64,000 nt of DNA from MFD01213-c1 sp963704405 (GTDB lineage Bacteria; Planctomycetota; Phycisphaerae; Tepidisphaerales; Tepidisphaeraceae), in NCBI GenBank assembly GCA_963704405.1, contig OY969903.1:434001-498000 (forward strand), written 5' to 3'. The position numbers and the translations under genes are program-made. Below the pieces are notes generated by a model, which saw nothing but the letters and a program-made list of their open reading frames with translations, did not search any database and was not told where the DNA came from. Shown piece after piece: positions 10,481 through 22,649 of this stretch (the first letter of the stretch is position 1; each line of letters opens with the position of its first letter).

Positions 10481-11380
10481 ATGCAGCAGATGAATCGAAG
10501 AGATGTGTTGAAGTGGTCGGCGTTCTTTGCGGGTTCTTGCCTGGTGTTGCCGGCGTTTGTGCGCGGGGCGGGGGAGAAACCGAAGCGGGTTTTGTTTTTT
10601 ACCAAGTCTTCAAGTTACGAGCATAGTGTGGTGAAGCGGAAGGGGGAGGAGCCTGGGTATGCGGAGAAGATTTTGATCGATCTGGGAAAGCCGCGTGGGT
10701 TTGACGTGACGGCGAGCAAGGATGGGTCGCTGTTCAGCGATGAGTATTTGAATGCGTTTGATGCGATTGTGTTTTATACGTGCGGCGATCTCATGCAGGC
10801 GGGCAAGGACAAGCAGCCGCCGATGACAGCGGCGGGGAAGCAGGCGCTGCTGGATGCGGTTTATCAGGGCAAGCCGTTCGTGGGGATTCATTGTGCATCG
10901 GATACGTTTCATGGGCCGGAGGGGGAGATCGATCCGTATATTGCGATGCTGGGCGGAGAGTTCATCGTTCATGGCAAACAGCAGGAATCAAAAAGCGTGG
11001 TGGTGGATGCAAAATTTCCGGGGTCGCCGCGGGATGATTTCAAGCTGGTGGAGGAGTGGTATTCGCTGAAGAATTTTGCGAATGATCTGCATGTGATTCT
11101 GGCGCAGCAGACTGAAGGGATGACGGGGCCGATGTATCAGCGGCCGGCATATCCGGGGACGTGGGCGCGGATGCATGGGAAGGGGCGGGTGTTTTATACT
11201 TCAATGGGACACCGCGAAGATGTGTGGGCGAATCCGATGTATCAGGAGATGCTGATGGGGGCGCTGGGATGGGCGACGGGCGGGCGCGAGGCGGATGTGC
11301 AGGCCAACATGGATGCGGCGACGCCGGGGGCGCGTACGCTGGCGAAAAAGATTACACCGGCGACGCAGCCGGGGAAGTAG
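10481..11380 (+). CDS. Exported ThuA-like domain protein
   Basis: Protein of about 300 residues beginning MNRRDVLKWSAFFAGSCLVLPAFVRGA, a signal with a twin-arginine-like NRRDVLK start, followed by a ThuA/trehalose-utilisation type domain with a class-I glutamine-amidotransferase-like fold. Visible family blocks are RVLFFTKSSSYEHS, AIVFYTCGD, GKPFVGIHCASDTF and GKGRVFYTSMGHRED. In Planctomycetota such proteins are common in sugar and glycoside catabolism, but the reaction is unsettled. GAGG at 10472-10475 places the start at ATG 10481 rather than 10490. The stop is one base before the helicase start, so the two are co-transcribed. Confidence 0.85.
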   Translation: MQQMNRRDVLKWSAFFAGSCLVLPAFVRGAGEKPKRVLFFTKSSSYEHSVVKRKGEEPGYAEKILIDLGKPRGFDVTASKDGSLFSDEYLNAFDAIVFYTCGDLMQAGKDKQPPMTAAGKQALLDAVYQGKPFVGIHCASDTFHGPEGEIDPYIAMLGGEFIVHGKQQESKSVVVDAKFPGSPRDDFKLVEEWYSLKNFANDLHVILAQQTEGMTGPMYQRPAYPGTWARMHGKGRVFYTSMGHREDVWANPMYQEMLMGALGWATGGREADVQANMDAATPGARTLAKKITPATQPGK

Positions 11381-11381
11381 C

Positions 11382-14300
11382 ATGAATCACGGTCAACCGA
11401 ACAAAGTTCTGGCGAAGATGCTGGATCGGCTGCTGGCGGGGCTGATGAATGGGCCGGGGATGAACTGCCGCCCGCACGCGAGCCGGCAACGGATCGATTT
11501 GACGCAACTGGGCCGGCTGAACGACATTTCGCCTGAGGAATTGCTTGGGCAACTGCTCGGGCCGGAGCGGGAGGCAAAGGTTGTTGCGCGAGTGAAAGCG
11601 CCGCGAAAAGTGGACAGGATTGAGAAGCGGGCGAGTGAAGAGGAGTTGTTGCCGGAAGCGGACGATAGCGCGGATGAATCGGCGGCGGTTAAAGATAAGG
11701 CGTGGGATGAGCAGACGGCGCTCCTGAACAAGTTGCGCGTGGTGGCGGATGATGCGCGGACCTATGAGCAGGACACGGGGGTGCATGTTTTGAATGTGGG
11801 GTTTCCGCTGCTGTCGTTGCCGCCGGGGTCTTTTTCGAGCGGGCCGCGGAACAGCACGAAGCGGATATTGGCGCCGATCGCGTTTATTCCGGTGACATTG
11901 ACGCTGAAGCGCGGGGCGGCCCCGGTTGTGGAAATCACCTGCCGGGGGGAAGGGGTGGATCGGGTGATGCCGAATTCGGCGCTGCTTGCCTGGCTGGAAC
12001 AGCAGACGGGGAAGCCTGAGGCGGATCTTTTTGCGGATGACGAAGGGGAAAATCCGTGGCGGGAGATTTGCGACCTGGTGAAGCATGTGGCGGAGGCGCT
12101 GAATCTGGAGGCGCCGGAGGAATATCAGGCGGCCAAAAAGCGAGTGGAGGATGAGAACGGCGGGGAATCTCTGCCGGGACCAGCGGCGGTTGAAGAGGCC
12201 GCGAAAAATAGCGGCGGCGAAGAGGACGAGGCTTTGGAATCCATAACCGCGCGGAACGATTTGGTTGATGGGAAAGACGAGGCGGCGCCGGGGATTCCTT
12301 CGACATTTGCGCTGCTGGCCGCGCCGCGGCCGGATGCGGATCAGGAATCGCCGGCGATTCTTTGTTCGGCGGTACTGGGGCTGTTTCCGATGGCGAATCA
12401 GGGATTGCTGCGCGATACGCAGGCAATGTTGGCGCAGACGGAAGACCCGACGGCCGCGCCGCTTGAGGGGCCTGTGCGGAGTTTTCTGACGGCGAAGATT
12501 GATTTCGATGAGGCTGCGCCGGTCATGGATGCGGAGGCTGAGCCGCAGGCGGTAATGACGAAGATTTTTGTGGCGGAACGCCTGGCGGCGTCGGCGGACC
12601 CGTGCCAGGCGCGGGCGGTGGCTTTGGCGCGAAACAGCCGCGGGCTGGTGATGCATGGGCCGCCGGGAACAGGAAAGAGCCAGACGATCACGAACATTAT
12701 TGCGGATCATCTTTCACGCGGTCAGCGCGTGCTGCTGGTGTGCGAAAAGCGCACCGCTTTGGATGTGGTGGCGGATCGATTGGAACACATGGGGCTGGGG
12801 CGGCTGTGCGGAATCGTTCACGATCCGCAGCGGGATCAGCGCGATCTGTATAAGAACATCCGCCAGCAACTCGATGATCTGGCGGGGTTGACAACGCACC
12901 CGCGCCGAAGCGGATTTGCTGAAAGTGGACGAGGAACTGCAGCGGCTGCATGGTGAATTAAGCGAATACCACCACGCGCTGATGACAGCGCCGGAAGCGG
13001 GGGAACTTTCATTTCATGAATTGGCGGGGCAGTGGCTGAGGATTGCGGAAGCGAATGAAGTTCGTATTGCTGCGCCGTCGGCGGAGGCGATCACACCGGC
13101 GGCGCTGGATGCGCATGAACCGGAGCTGATGGATTTGCTGCGGCGGGCCGAAAGCGTCGATTATGCGCGCAATCCCTGGGCGAAGTGCGCGGGGATTTCC
13201 CTGGCGGATTTTCTGGCTCGACCGATGGAGCGCGTGCGGACGGCGATCGCTCGATGCGCGGCGGCGGCGGGAGAAGCCGATGCCGCGATGGACCCTGCCA
13301 TTGCAGCGTTTTCGGTCAATGTGCCGCTGATGCAGCAAGGGCAGGCGCGGGCGGAATTGGGCGAGCGGTTGCAGCCACTGCTCGGGCAGATCAGCCCGGC
13401 GGCGCTGTCGCGATGGTGCGGGAAAGATGCAAGTGCGATCCGCTCGGCGAAGCTGAAGATGGAAGGCATCAACGCGGCGGCGCAGGCGTTTGGTTCTGGT
13501 GCGCTGGATGCGGAGCTTCGGGGGATCGCTGACCCGCTGCCGACGTTGCCGCAGATCGCTCAGCAGGTGCGGTCATTGGAGAATTATCTGGAGGTTGCGG
13601 GCAAGTGGTATGCGGTGTTCAGCTTTGGGGCGAAGTCTGAGGCGGCAAAGGTGCTGAAGCAGTATGGGCTTCCGCTGGTGGTGGTTGAGGCGGAGCGGGC
13701 GAAAAAATTTCTGGTCTCGCTGCGGGCGAGGATTTTGATTCAGCAGGTTCGTCTTGAGCTTCTGGGCGCGGGCGATGGCACGGAGACGCCGGCGCTGGCG
13801 GCGGATGATGTGCTGGAGCGATTCCTGACGCAGCATACAGAGCTGTTTTCGCTTCTGCTTCGATTGCATGAAGACCCGGCGCTGGAGGGATTGGCGGCGA
13901 TAGCAGCCAAAGCGCTGCCGGATGGCGCGGCGGCGGCAATGTTCGTCGACGGGCTATTTAAGTCGCCGGCTCGCGCGGAATCTCTTGCGAAGCTGGAGGA
14001 TGCACTTGGAGACGCGCAGCTTTTTGATTCGGCGTGGCTGGCTTCATTCAGTGCGAAGCTGCGGCGAAACGGTGTTGCGGGGGATGTGACCGGGGCGATG
14101 TCCGATCATTTGGACACGCTGGAAGGCGTGCTGCGGATTCGCGCGGCGCGGGCGGCGCAACCGACGGAATTCGCCGCAGCTCTGGATGAGATCCTGGCCT
14201 GGTCCCCCGGCCCGGAGATGGCGATGGCGGCGCTGCGAAAGCAAGTGCTCGCCGGCGAGATCACCCGGCGGCTGCGGGCCGATCCGCAGTTGCAGGCCGT

Positions 14301-16002
14301 CGATGCGCATCGAATTCAATCGAGCTTCGATCGATACCGCGAACTGGAAGCGAAAAAGAAAGTTTTGGTTTCGCGGGCCGTGCTGCATCGATGGATTCAG
14401 AAGCAGAAGGATCGCCTGCTGGCGATGACCGGGTCAAGATTGAACGGGCTGGGGGCGGACCTGCGGCGGCGGCTCATGATGCGCGGCGAGCGGGCGATGC
14501 GCTTGCGCCAGGTGATCTCCATCGGTGAAAAAATTGAAGGGGGCGATCCGCTGTTTGATCTGAGCCCTGTGTGGATGGCCAGCCCGGAAACGGTCGCGCA
14601 GGTCTTTTCGCGTAAACCGCTGTTTGATGTCGTGGTATTTGACGAGGCCTCACAATGCCGCCTCGAAGAGGCGCTGCCGGTGCTGACCCGCGGCCAGCGC
14701 GTGGTGATCGCCGGCGACCCCAAGCAGCTTCCACCGACGCGGTTTTTTGAATCGGCGTTTACGCAGAGCGAAGATCAGGAACCGGAAACCGAGCAGGAAC
14801 TGTTCGAGACGCAGCAGGGAGAGGTGGAAGACCTGCTGGGGGCGGCGCTGAACCTGACGATCCAGCAGTGCTATCTGGACGTTCACTATCGCTCGCGCAA
14901 CGCCGACCTGATCGGCTTCAGCAACGAAAATTTTTACAACAGCCGGCTTCAGGCGATCCCCGGGCATCCGAGCAACCGGGCAAAATATTCCCCGATCAAT
15001 CTATATCGCATTAATGGAACATACAGTAATCGCAGGAACGAGGTCGAAGCCGCGCAGGTGGTGCAGATTGTGAAGGACCTGCTGAAGCGGGCCGAGCCGC
15101 CTTCGATCGGTATTGCGTGCTTCAACCTGCAGCAGCGGGATTTGATCGTGGAGCAACTGGACGGCGCGGCGGGGGAGGACGCGGATTTTTCCAGGCGATT
15201 GGCGGTGGCGCGCAGCCGCAAGGGGACGGGATCGTTTGAAGGGTTATTTGTCAAGAACCTGGAAAATGTGCAGGGGGACGAGCGCGATCACATCATCATC
15301 AGCACGACGTACGGGCCGGATGCCAGGGGAAAGTTTTATCGGAGGTTTGGTCCGCTTGGCCGAGCGGGTGGCGGGCGGCGGTTGAATGTGCTCGTGACAC
15401 GGGCGCGACATGAGGTGCACCTGGTGACGTCGATCCCCGCGGAGGCTTGCCGGAATCTGCCCTTGGCGCCGCAGGGGCAGTCACCAACCGGGGCATACCT
15501 GCTGTTTGCATATTTGAATTATGCAGAGCGGCTTGGAAATCTGTACGCACCAGCAGGCGCGGGCTCGATAGTCGATGAGGCTGGGCAAGCCGGCGGATCG
15601 CCGAAGATCGATGATGTCATCGTCAATCCGACGCGTTCGCCGAGCGTATTTGCGCAGAACCTTGCGGGGAAATTGCACGATCAGCATCAGACGGCATCCA
15701 CGGTGCATTGGGGTAATGACGGGTTTTGTGTCGATCTCGCGCTGCATCATCCGGAGCGGCCAAATGATGTGACGATCGGCGTGCTTTGCGATTCATGCCG
15801 CTACCTGGCGGCGGATGATCCGGTGGAATGGGACATCTTCCGCACCACCATCCTCACGAGCCAGGGGTGGAAGCTTCGGCGCATCTGGACGCCGCATTAT
15901 TTCCGTGATCCCTCGGGCACTGTTGCCGCAATCCTGACGGACGCCAAACAATTCGTTGAAAGCGAACGCCGGGCGACGCCGGGCACACCGCTCAAAGGTT
16001 GA
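11382..16002 (+). CDS. Giant SF1 (UPF1-like) helicase with C-terminal nuclease-like domain (one-base frameshift near 12898)
   Basis: About 1540 residues in two frames. An N-terminal DUF4011-like region leads to a split superfamily-1 motor: Walker A GPPGTGKS (about residue 425), Walker B VVFDEASQ (about 1085), GDPKQLPPT, HYRSRN, and NVLVTRARHEVHL. The last ~80 residues resemble the Vsr/PD-(D/E)XK-like tail of these helicases (FCVDLALHHPERP, GWKLRRIWT), but where relatives have I-E-C-D-G this one has V-L-C-D-S, losing the acidic residue. ATG 11382 has GGGGAAG upstream. Removing one C from the ccc at about 12898-12901 joins TTH to RAEADLLKVDEEL. Similar architectures are catalogued as phage-defence candidates; a DNA or RNA repair role is equally possible. 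Confidence 0.8.
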
Positions 16003-16169
16003 GCCTGCTGCGCAGACACCAGCCAGACGCTTTTCTGAACGACTTTTTAAGCGGTCTGTCGCAAATTTTGAATGGATTTCCAGATACTTTGTGGAATAAT
16101 CGCAATCGCATTTCGTATTTGAATCGGGCAACAGGGTAACAGACAGGGTTTTAAGCGGGAGGCAGATTT

Positions 16170-16739
16170 ATGCTGCCGTTTCGGGTTAAAGACGTGGCGC
16201 TGAGCAATTCGGGCGCGGGTTGGGTCCAGCATTTTCGCCGAGGCTTTGCTGTCGTTTTTTACATCTCCATCATTCCCATACTTTTGATTGTTTTGATTCG
16301 CGGCGATCAGTGGGTGTCTCATTTCAATGGTGAGAATCCAGACCAGCAGCTTTTTGCCGCGGCCTCGCGGGGTGATATCCGGGGGATGAAGTCTGCTGTA
16401 AGCATGGGAGCGCATGTCAATGCGACTGACATTGTTCAGACGCCGCTGATTTGCGCCGTGCTGAGCCACCATACGTGCGCTGTGGAGTATCTGCTGGCGC
16501 ATGGTGCGTCGTTGGAGGTTGCGGATGGCAACGGCAACACGCCGCTGATATTTGCGGCGAATGTCGGTGATATAAAGATGATCCAGGTGCTGATCAATGC
16601 GGGGGCGGATGTGACGCATCGGAATCTGAGAGGGTTCACCGCGATGGATTGGGTGCGGTTTCAGAATAATTCCCAGGTGATCGAAATGCTGAACCGGGCA
16701 GGGAAATCGGCAGAGGCGGTGGCGGCGTATTCGGATTGA
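16170..16739 (+). CDS. Membrane-anchored ankyrin-repeat protein
   Basis: Protein of 189 residues. A hydrophobic helix at about residues 27-48 (FAVVFYISIIPILLIVLI) is followed by DQQLFAAASRGDIRGMKS and roughly four ankyrin repeats (TPLICAVLSHHTCAVEYLLAHGA, TPLIFAANVGDIKMIQVLI, and so on). The repeats would lie on one face of the cytoplasmic membrane and bind a protein partner. The start follows a strong CGGGAGG at 16155-16161. It stands alone between the helicase and the convergent PQQ gene. Specific function unknown. Confidence 0.75.
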   Translation: MLPFRVKDVALSNSGAGWVQHFRRGFAVVFYISIIPILLIVLIRGDQWVSHFNGENPDQQLFAAASRGDIRGMKSAVSMGAHVNATDIVQTPLICAVLSHHTCAVEYLLAHGASLEVADGNGNTPLIFAANVGDIKMIQVLINAGADVTHRNLRGFTAMDWVRFQNNSQVIEMLNRAGKSAEAVAAYSD

Positions 16740-16861
16740 TCCGGTTGCAGCATATCGCTGGATGTGTCATTCGAAGCACTTCAGGGGGGCCGCTACGGTA
16801 ATGTACAAACCCCTGGGCAAAGGCGAGAAATTGGACGCCCGGCGAATGTCGGGCAGTGCCG

Positions 16862-19800
16862 CTATTTTCGGGAACCTGTGAGGAAATGCAGCTTCTGGTC
16901 GCCGCTCAGGTAATAGACACCGCCTTCGACCGGTTGCCACTCCAGGATGCCGGCGGGGTTCTCAACGGCCGGCATGTAATCGAGCACACCGCTTTCGCGG
17001 GGATTGGTGGCGCTAACGGGTGAGCGGCGATAGGCGAGCAGGTTGGCGAGATGGGAGTTGCCCGCTCCGTGGTCAGCCGGTTCGTTGACGAGCAGCGCGT
17101 AATCGCGCCCCAGCATCATCTCGCGGATGCGCGGCTGGTAATCCACATCGTATGGGGTGGCGGTATAATGGTCATTCTCATTTTCCAGGTTGTACTGTGT
17201 CATCTTCTGCTCGTGGACAATGAATAGCCGCGGACCGACGACGCGCAGCGAGACGCTGGTCGAATCAGCGCTCGTCGCGAGCGGATTTCCCGCGGCAGCG
17301 GCGCCAGCGAGATCATGCACGCGGACAAACTTGCCCGCATCGTAAAGTGAAAGGACGCGGCCGTTCCGGATCAGAAGCTGGTCAGGCTGATTCATCCCGC
17401 CGAAGTTGGTGGCGTCGGTGTTTGGTTTGCCGGTCAGTTCGGTGGGAGGAGATTTCCAGGGCTCGTATAAATCTTTGACAAACAGCCGATTCATCAGCGT
17501 GTAGGCGATCGTTCCCTCTTCTGAAAGAGCGACATTCACAAGCTGGTTCGGCATGTTCTGCTGGCCGAACCTGCGGCGGCCGATGACCTGGCCGCTCACG
17601 GTATCCAAGACAACCAGTTGCGAACCGGAAGGCTCATCCAACCGGGCGACGGTGTAATGCCTATTCGCAAGAACCTGCCCGATCGCCCCTTCAGCCAGGC
17701 GCGTTTGCCAGACGATGTGACCGTCGGCCAAATCCAAGCCAAGGAGCCGGCCGCTCGAAGTGCTCACAATAAGCCGACTGCCTGCGGGCGCACCGATATA
17801 ACATCTTCAACCGGCCCCGCCTGCCCGGCGGCAGGCTGTCCGGGAGCATTGGCGACCACGAAACCAATCTGCCGGGCGGCCCCGCCTTGAATGATGAACT
17901 GCCGGCCATTTTGAACGACGAGACGGGCCTGGCCTCGATTAATGATTGCTTGTCCGTTGACGACGACAAGGTCTCCCTCGGCAGGCTGATCGCTCAGCGC
18001 CTCCGCGCCGCTGGCGACTGCGACTGCTGTCAGGCCATGAAGATCGGTTTTCCAGGTGACGCTTCCTTTTTCGGCAAGCAGCGCCACTTGCCCGGCAGTC
18101 CAGACCGCCAGGCTTTTGCCCGCCCAGGCCACGCCGAGCGGTTGATCTGAAATGTCGGGCGATGTCGCCAGAGGCGTGGTTTCCGCAACGCCAAATACGG
18201 ACAGACCGCCGGGCGACCAGGTGACAACGCGATCGTTGCGGGAAAATTCCCGCGCCGGCCGCAGAAGCGCGCTGATGTTTCCGATCGCGGGGCCGTCCAT
18301 GGAAATGAAGGGTTTGGCCTTGCGGTTGAGGTACAGACCGATATGAAAATCGGGAAGCTGCTGCGCATCTTCGGCGGCCTGCAACCGGCGGAGAACACCG
18401 ACGGCATCGGCGAAGGAGATGCCGCGAAGCGTGGTGCCATCGGGCAACGGAAGCGGCTGGCTCAGCCGCGGTTCGGTTGCAGACTGAGCGCCGCGGGCGA
18501 GACGATCGATCGCCGGGCCGATGCCGTCGGGGATCGCAAGGTAGTTTCGGGCGACTGCTTCCAGCAGGATGGTGTGGCGGGCGCTGTCGGCGGCTGTGGA
18601 GTACATCTGGCGGAGCGTTTCAATCGCGGCCCAATGATCGCCGGCGGTTTCAAAATGAGTCGCCGCCGCCTGGCGCGCTTCGGAGGCGGCTTTGGAATTA
18701 GGGTAAGTGGCGGCCAACTCCAGCAAGCGGTCGGGGCTGCCGTCAGCGCGGGCGACATCGAGCGCTTCGCCGGCGGCTTTTTCGACCGGGTCATAGCTTG
18801 ACCGATCGACCTGGATCGCGCTGGCGATTGCCGCCGCGGCTTCGGCGCCGGCGGTGGAGTTGTCGGGCATCGCCGCTGAGCGCATCGCTTCATCCGACAA
18901 TATTTCCTGGCACAGCCGCACCTCACCGCTGAAGTCCTGGGTGTCATGATCGTGCCTGGCGCGGGCGAGGCGATAGACCGCCTTTTCCACCGGCGATTCG
19001 GCGGCCGCGGCCGTCCGATCGAATAATTTGTCGACGACCGGCTCGCTTTGTCCCGGTCCTGCGTTTGAAGCTTTCTCGGCAAAGTCCAGCAGCCGGGCGA
19101 ATATAAGCTGCCGATCCGCGCCAGGCCGCATGGAATGCAGCCCGCCGGCCAGATCGATCGCTTCGTCAATCCTGGCCAGCGCCGCATCCATCTGCCCGGC
19201 GGCAAACAGCACACCGGCAAAGGTCACCCGCGGTTCGATCGCCTTAGGGGCGGCGGCGATCTCCTTCTCATAGCGCCGCCGGACAAGCGTCAGGTCGGTA
19301 TATACATTCACCTGCACAGAGCCCGCCACGATGATGTTCTGCGAGGTCACAACGACATTGCCGGGCCCTTCACCGGAAACCCACGATCCCTGCGGGGGAT
19401 AGATATCCAGCAACCGGCCGGAGCGGTTAAACCCGATCTGATAGAGCCGCTGCTGCGACGGCACAAAGACCGAATCGGCGGTCAGAAAGCCGCGGCCTTG
19501 AACGGTGTTCCCGCTTGCCAGCATACTTTTCCAGACGATGGCGCTATCAGGATCATCGTGGTTGTATTTGCTCCAATCGATACAGAACGATCCATTGTCG
19601 CTGGTCGCGACCAGCCAGTTGCCGCGCACGCCCAGGAGTATGTCGATGGAGTCATAATCAGCAGTGAGAATCCGCTTGATCTCGTCACCCGTGCCCGCGT
19701 CGTAGATCAGCAGATGCTTGCCGTCAGACGGAAGAACGAAGATTTTCCCACCGCCGGCGATCACCGGATTGTGCGCCCACGGCTTACCGCCTGCGGGCCG

Positions 19801-21548
19801 GCCGCCGGCGTTCATGCGGTTTCGCCAGAGCACGGCGGCATTTTCGGGATTGTCCGACGCATCCCGCGGATAACCGCTCAGCCAGATCATGCGGCCATCA
19901 TTTGGATCGATCGACGCCACCTCGCCCAGATTGCTCAGCACAAACACGCGGCCGTCGGCATATGAAAGCTGCGAGGCATCCTGCGGAGCGGCCCCGACTT
20001 CGCCGTCAAGCATACGGCTGGCGCTGCCGATGTATGTCGACCACTGATATTGTCCGCTCGCCAGCGACAGCGAAACGACGTAACAATCCTCAAACTGATT
20101 TCCCTTGCCCGCATGGGCCACAATCAGCACGGAGCTTCCCCCGCCGTCATCAATCACGAGCGGTGTGCCGTTGTAGTCGGCATTGCGCAGCGGAGCGGCC
20201 GACTCGGGCAGATCGGCGGGAGAGTGGCTCCACAGCTCGCGGCCCGTGTCCCGGTCGAGGCATACCAGCCGCGTGCTTTCGGGTTGAATCCCGATGTTCA
20301 AACCAATGCTGCTCCGATCGGTCTGTCCCATCACCGCGAGCACCTGGCGCGGCGTGACGGTGAGAGTCAACTGCTCCCCGCGCACCGGCCGAACGCCTGA
20401 AGGCTGAAGTGGCCATGATCGGAAGGATATGTGCGAAGCCACGCAGGAAGCGGTTGGCCGCTGTCGGCGCTGACGGCGTAAACATGGCGGCCATCCTGGA
20501 AATAAAGTGCGCCCGCATCTGTCGCCGGCATGACACCCAGAAGCTGCCCGGCCGCCAGGTCTGCCTGATCGATCTGCTGATATTGCGCGCGCTGCTGCGG
20601 CTGCGCGTTCACTTCATCCAGCACCGGTTGAGCAAGCTGGATCGGCGCCAGCCCTTGTGCGCCCGGCCTGGCGGTAGACGATGAAATCTCCCCGCGCCCG
20701 CCAACTCCGCCAAAGCTGGGCCAATGGTCGGCGTCGCCGGGCTGTGTGGTTGGTTGAGGGGCGGCGGTCCCAAGCGCCTCGGCAAGGGCATCTGCCAGCA
20801 CCACATCCTTGCCAGCGATAGCGCCCGTTTCATTAGGATGATGCTGCTTCAGGTCATCCAGCAGATCGTGGGATTTTGCGTCATCGCCGCCCCAATGTTC
20901 GGCGAGCGCGGTTCGATAGACGATCATCGCCCGTTCCGCGCCCAGCGACGGATGAATGGCGAGCAAGCGCTCACCGGTCCTGGCGGCGGCGGTGAATTGG
21001 CCTGCTTCCAGTTCCAGATCCATTAATCGAATGCCGGCGGCCTTGCCCGCGTCGGTGATGAAGTAGGTCCAGAAGACATTTTCGATAGCCGCAATGTCAT
21101 CGCGCCCTGCTGCGGCAAGAAGATCGGAGGCGGTCTGGCCGTACGCATTGCGGTAGGTGTTGAGCCCTTCGTCGGGCCATTTCGCCAGCCGCTCCTGCAC
21201 GAGGCCGGCGACGCCGGTGTATTGGTAAATTGCGTCTTTCGGATCAATTTTCGCCGGGACGACCCGGCGCGAATATTTCGCCAGCACTTCCTGATAAAAT
21301 TCGGCGGCTGTTTTCCAGGCTTTCTGATGTTCTTTTTCAGCCGCCTTGGAAAGCTTTTCCAAGGCGGCGGGAGAATCAGGAATGGAAACGCTGGGGGGCG
21401 TGGGGACAGCGGTGCTTCCCGCATCGCCGTCCTGTGCCGGGATTGAATTGTGGTCTGGCGCTTCCTGGCTGATGACGGGCGTGGCGGCAAATACAGCGGC
21501 CGAAATCACCAGCGACTGCCAGACGAAACGGGTTACCGGGTGCGTCAT
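16862..21548 (-). CDS. Giant exported PQQ-like beta-propeller / TPR protein (two one-base frameshifts, near 17793 and 20396)
   Basis: Read through two frame breaks this is a protein of about 1560 residues. It starts at ATG 21548 (GGGAG five bases upstream) with a signal peptide ending in VISQEAP. PQQ-type propeller blades dominate: LVCLDRDTGRELW, VFVLSNLGEVASIDPNDGRMIW, LLGLDLADGHIVWQTRL. A middle section has TPR-like helices (AARTGERLLAIHPSLG, DAALARIDEAIDLAGG). At 20396-20397 cc should be ccc, joining HFSLQ to GVRPVRGEQL; at 17793-17794 cc should be ccc, joining VIS to GAPAGSRLIVSTSSG. Such proteins are abundant in Planctomycetota; most lack dehydrogenase activity. It probably acts in the periplasm as a scaffold or sensor. 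Confidence 0.75.
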
Positions 21549-21617
21549 ACAGGCTCCCATTTCCACTTACGCGCCAACTGCATCGCGGTTTCGATTGATT
21601 GCAGGCGCTAACGCGGG

Positions 21618-22586
21618 CTACGGCGTAAAGTATCTCCCCCACAGGGGCCGCAATCGATCAATTTCCTGCGGATCGATCATTTGCTTTTCAGACCAGATTG
21701 CCAGCCGTAAAGACTGCCGCGATGGGGCAGACATCAATTCTTCGCGCCTGCCGGTCATCTGCACGATCGTGCGGCGGATCAGGCCGGTCGCGTTTTCAGA
21801 AGCCGCCTGGAGGTTGGCGATAATCTCCTTCAGCAGCGCTGCCGGGTCCGCTGGTTCTGCGGGCCCGGGGTCTGCCGGCAGAACTCCGGGAGCGAGCGGC
21901 TGTTTTTGGCGCCAGCAATCATAGTCTGTCACCAGGGCCACCAGCGCATAGCTCATTTCCGCTTCCCGCGCCAGCTTTGCTTCGGGCATGGCGGTCATGC
22001 CGATGAGATCGCCGCCCCAGAGGCGGTGCATGAGGCTTTCGGCGCGGGTGGAAAATGCGGGCCCTTCCATCGCGACATAGCAGCCGCGATCGTGGACTTT
22101 ATACGCCGCGCCTGCAGGATTTTCAGGCGGTTCGGCTGCACTGGACGGCGCAGCGGCGGCGTCTAACAAACATTGACGCAGCACCCGGCAAAAAGGTTCC
22201 GCCAGCTCCACATGCACGGCCGCTCTATCATAAAATGTATTGGGCCGTTTAAAGGTTTTATCGATCACCTGATCCGCAATCACCAGATCGCGCGGCCTGA
22301 ATTCTTCGCGCAGCGAACCCACGGCGCCTGAAGCAATCACGTGCGTGCAGCCCAGTTGTTTCAATGCGAAAATATTGGCCCGATAAGGCGCCTGCGATGG
22401 ATTGAGCGTATGCCCCGGCCCATGGCGCGATAAAAAAAACACGGGCGTCCCGCCCAATTCGCTCTCCAGGATGTCATCGCTCGGTTTTCCGAACGGCGTA
22501 TCCACCGAATGGCGTCTGGCGCCATCGGCCGCAAATGCCTGCCCCATTCCCGATCCGCCGATCAGACCGATTTTCAGCTCATCCAT
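21618..22586 (-). CDS. mtnP: S-methyl-5'-thioadenosine phosphorylase
   Basis: Purine-nucleoside-phosphorylase family 2 enzyme that cleaves methylthioadenosine with phosphate to adenine and methylthioribose-1-phosphate (methionine salvage, polyamine by-product recycling). Diagnostic blocks are GLIGGSGM at the N terminus (phosphate site), FLSRHGPGH, YRANIFALKQLG, ASGAVGSL and MEGPAFSTRAES…IGMTAMPEA near the substrate pocket. At 322 residues it is longer than the usual 280-300: there is an Ala/Pro-rich insertion (about residues 150-168) and a longer C terminus. It sits between the PQQ protein and an ABC ATPase on the same strand. MTA versus inosine specificity cannot be settled by eye. Confidence 0.85.
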   Translation of the reverse strand: MDELKIGLIGGSGMGQAFAADGARRHSVDTPFGKPSDDILESELGGTPVFFLSRHGPGHTLNPSQAPYRANIFALKQLGCTHVIASGAVGSLREEFRPRDLVIADQVIDKTFKRPNTFYDRAAVHVELAEPFCRVLRQCLLDAAAAPSSAAEPPENPAGAAYKVHDRGCYVAMEGPAFSTRAESLMHRLWGGDLIGMTAMPEAKLAREAEMSYALVALVTDYDCWRQKQPLAPGVLPADPGPAEPADPAALLKEIIANLQAASENATGLIRRTIVQMTGRREELMSAPSRQSLRLAIWSEKQMIDPQEIDRLRPLWGRYFTP

Positions 22587-22649
22587 GGGAACAAAAGGTA
22601 AGTCCGCAGGCGAAAAACGCCAAGGGATTAAAAGCCTCTAAACGTTGAA

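Noticed and set aside
11352..12710. Minus-strand frame of 452 codons antisense to the helicase
   Set aside because: Extreme Arg/His/Gln content, no motif, and a clear helicase on the other strand.
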